In this document: positions 23,026 through 24,446 of the stretch, piece after piece
Numbering within the stretch: position 1 is the stretch's first letter
Layout: the number at the start of each line of letters is the position of its first letter
Assembly: GCA_003460745.1 (NCBI GenBank)
Contig: QTVU01000041.1
Location: 1-24,446, forward strand
Reading direction: 5' to 3'
Origin: Firmicutes bacterium AM55-24TS
GTDB taxonomy: Bacteria > Bacillota > Clostridia > UBA1381
Length of the DNA stretch: 24,446 nt
Notes under the pieces: model-generated
Told to the model about the DNA's origin: nothing
What the model saw: only the letters and a program-made list of their open reading frames with translations
Databases searched by the model: none
Program-made: the position numbers and the translations under genes

Positions 23026-24258
23026 TCAACCTGCTTCATTTTTTTCTCTTGCCAACCTTGCAAATTCCCTGTACTCCAGCGGAGAAACTCCGGTATATTT
23101 TTTAAATACCTGACTGAAATATTGTGAATTTGAGCCGTAACCGACTTTTTCTGCAACTTCGTAAATTCTGTCCTTTTTACCCTCTATTATGAGATCTTTC
23201 GCCATTTCCATACGTTTTTCCATAACATAATGAGAAAAATTCTTGCCTGTTTCTTTCTTAAACAGTTTTCCAAGATAATCGACATTCGTATATAATATCG
23301 TTCCGGCAAGCCATCGCAGTGAAAGATTTTCATTTTCGATATTCTCATCGATTATGTTAATCGTATCACGAATAAGCGAACTGTATATTTTGTTAGATTC
23401 CGGTGCATTGGCTTTTGCGATTTCAAAACCGTTCTGTTCAATGAAAGATTTAATCTCACTAAGCTTTTTAGCCGCTTGAACAGAAACAATTCCTTTCATA
23501 TACTTTTCGATTTTTTCAACACTGCAACAACGAATTATGCAGACATAAAGCTCTAAACAATACGTTTTTGCAACCGCCGGAGTCGGCATAGCCTTTTCAA
23601 GTGTTTTAAAAAATCCGCTCAAAAGCATTTTCAGCTTTTCCATATCACCGGTTTTTACGGCGTGTTCAATAGCGCCGTATTCAGCTTGTACACTAACAGC
23701 ATTTTCGTTGATTTTAATATCGTTTTCATACAAAATCTCGCAACTGTCAGAGTAAAACGAATATCCCATACATCTTTTCAGACGTTCGTATGATGCAGGT
23801 GCATCAGCTATTGACGCAATCTTGCTGTATACCGCCATAACATCATACCCATAGCACGCTTTCATAGTATTATGAATTTTCTCAAGTACCGATGTAATCT
23901 CTTGCTGTTCCAATAATGTTGTTATAAGAAACAAATGATTTTTTATTGTTGTGCTTAATAATAATCTATCTTCACCGATGTACTGCTCAGAAGTGTTTTT
24001 TAAGAAGAATATATCTTCATCTTCACTTTGCTGTGCCGGTTTAATGATTATCATTCTTGTTTCAAGCATACGGTCTACGCCAAACGTCTTACAATATATA
24101 TTGAATATTTCATATGTATCGCCCGTACCAAGAATGTATTCTCTAAGAAATTGTTCTTTGATAATAGGCTTAACTCTGTCCGCCTCGGAAATAACCATTT
24201 TTTCAAAATTGCCTTTGTTTCCGACATCAGAATTATGTATATCATTCAACTTATACAT
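23026..24258 (-). CDS. AraC-type regulator with long sensor domain, 410 residues
   Basis: C-terminal AraC/XylS DNA-binding domain in residues about 310-405: LRWLAGTILYTNVDYLGKLF and YEVAEKVGYGSNSQYFSQVF helix-turn-helix units, ending GVSPLEYREFARL. The N-terminal 300 residues lack a phospho-receiver aspartate pattern and look like the linker/sensor part of YesN-like regulators, without membrane segments. Its ligand is unknown. ATG 24258 is the start: GAGGTG lies about 6 nt upstream; ATG-like codons further up lack this. A promoter TTGAAA-17-TATAAT lies at 24304-24332. It sits next to the SLH gene and its repeats, but no target is shown. Confidence 0.85.
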   Translation of the reverse strand: MYKLNDIHNSDVGNKGNFEKMVISEADRVKPIIKEQFLREYILGTGDTYEIFNIYCKTFGVDRMLETRMIIIKPAQQSEDEDIFFLKNTSEQYIGEDRLLLSTTIKNHLFLITTLLEQQEITSVLEKIHNTMKACYGYDVMAVYSKIASIADAPASYERLKRCMGYSFYSDSCEILYENDIKINENAVSVQAEYGAIEHAVKTGDMEKLKMLLSGFFKTLEKAMPTPAVAKTYCLELYVCIIRCCSVEKIEKYMKGIVSVQAAKKLSEIKSFIEQNGFEIAKANAPESNKIYSSLIRDTINIIDENIENENLSLRWLAGTILYTNVDYLGKLFKKETGKNFSHYVMEKRMEMAKDLIIEGKKDRIYEVAEKVGYGSNSQYFSQVFKKYTGVSPLEYREFARLAREKNEAG

Positions 24259-24303
24259 AGACACCTCTCCCTTATAGGCACTTTCTCGCACTATACATTT
24301 TAT

Positions 24304-24332
24304 ATTATATACTGTTTTTCTTATAATTTCAA
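24304..24332 (-). promoter_or_regulatory. SigA-type promoter of the AraC-type gene
   Basis: On the minus strand, -35 TTGAAA (24332-24327), 17-bp spacer, -10 TATAAT (24309-24304). About 45 nt upstream of the start codon. Confidence 0.65.
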
Positions 24333-24368
24333 GTAAAAAATTTTAACAGAAAGTTCTTTGATTGTTCA

Positions 24369-24432
24369 TAATAGATTATTTTGTACTTTTCCTATATTTA
24401 ATAGATTATTTTGTACTTTTCCTATATTTAAT
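24369..24432. repeat. 30-bp tandem direct repeat, two copies plus four bases
   Basis: Identical 30-bp units beginning taatagattattttgtact at 24369 and 24399, with the first bases (taat) of a third at 24429-24432. It is non-coding, A/T rich, and lies upstream of the promoter of the AraC-type gene. It may be longer beyond the window edge. No spacer separates the copies, so it is not CRISPR. Confidence 0.85.
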
Positions 24433-24446
24433 CACTATATCTTGTC

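Noticed and set aside
24369..24432. Possible start of a CRISPR array
   Set aside because: Units are immediately adjacent with no spacers between them, and the unit is too A/T rich with no dyad; plain tandem duplication fits better.

Overview
The window comes from a low-GC Firmicute, most likely a gut- or rumen-type Clostridia. Supporting points are A/T-rich intergenic DNA, strong GGAGG ribosome binding sites with frequent TTG/GTG starts, a zinc-finger ClpE-type ATPase, a DUF1540 protein, an SLH-domain surface protein and an interspersed repeat reminiscent of elements in gut Clostridia. The species cannot be named from sequence alone.

Layout. 1-1220: a DeoR-type regulator (minus) bracketed by oppositely oriented copies of an interspersed repeat. 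1221-4848: a radical SAM protein, a 58-residue DUF1540 protein and a ClpE-like unfoldase, all minus. 5061-6626: a tiny one-helix membrane protein and a membrane GT2 glycosyltransferase, plus. 6674-9194: an arabinose/fucose-isomerase family enzyme and an AraC-family regulator, plus, each with its own promoter. 9280-10443: four small unrecognised or regulatory genes in very A/T-rich DNA. 10655-19475: a 12-gene bacterial microcompartment (BMC) operon on the minus strand, with a good promoter at 19447-19475 and an intrinsic terminator at 10655-10687. 19725-22862: an SLH-domain surface protein gene broken by three single-base frameshifts. 23026-24258: a second AraC-type regulator. The window ends in a 30-bp tandem repeat.

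The centrepiece is the BMC operon. In transcription order it encodes a fuculose-phosphate-type class II aldolase, a GlcG/PduO-C-like protein, a CoA-acylating aldehyde dehydrogenase, a zinc alcohol dehydrogenase, four hexameric shell proteins interrupted by no other gene, the phosphotransacylase PduL, a pentameric vertex protein, a PduS/RnfC-like iron-sulfur flavoprotein and a PduT-like tandem shell protein with the iron-sulfur cysteine. Five proteins carry amphipathic encapsulation-type helices. The likely pathway is: a 6-deoxy- (or pentulose-) sugar phosphate is cleaved to DHAP plus lactaldehyde (or glycolaldehyde); the aldehyde is trapped in the shell and dismutated to an alcohol (ADH) and an acyl-CoA, then acyl-phosphate (ALDH plus PduL), recycling NAD and CoA inside. 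No diol dehydratase of either the B12 or glycyl-radical type is present in the window, although the PduS/PduT redox pair is. The isomerase 2 kb beyond the operon's 3' end could feed the pathway; no sugar kinase is seen here.

Points worth a second look: a shell protein with an AT-hook-like RGRP tail and an altered pore, cysteine clusters in the linkers of two cargo proteins, PduS/PduT without a dehydratase, hairpins inside the operon, and the clustered frameshifts in the S-layer gene.
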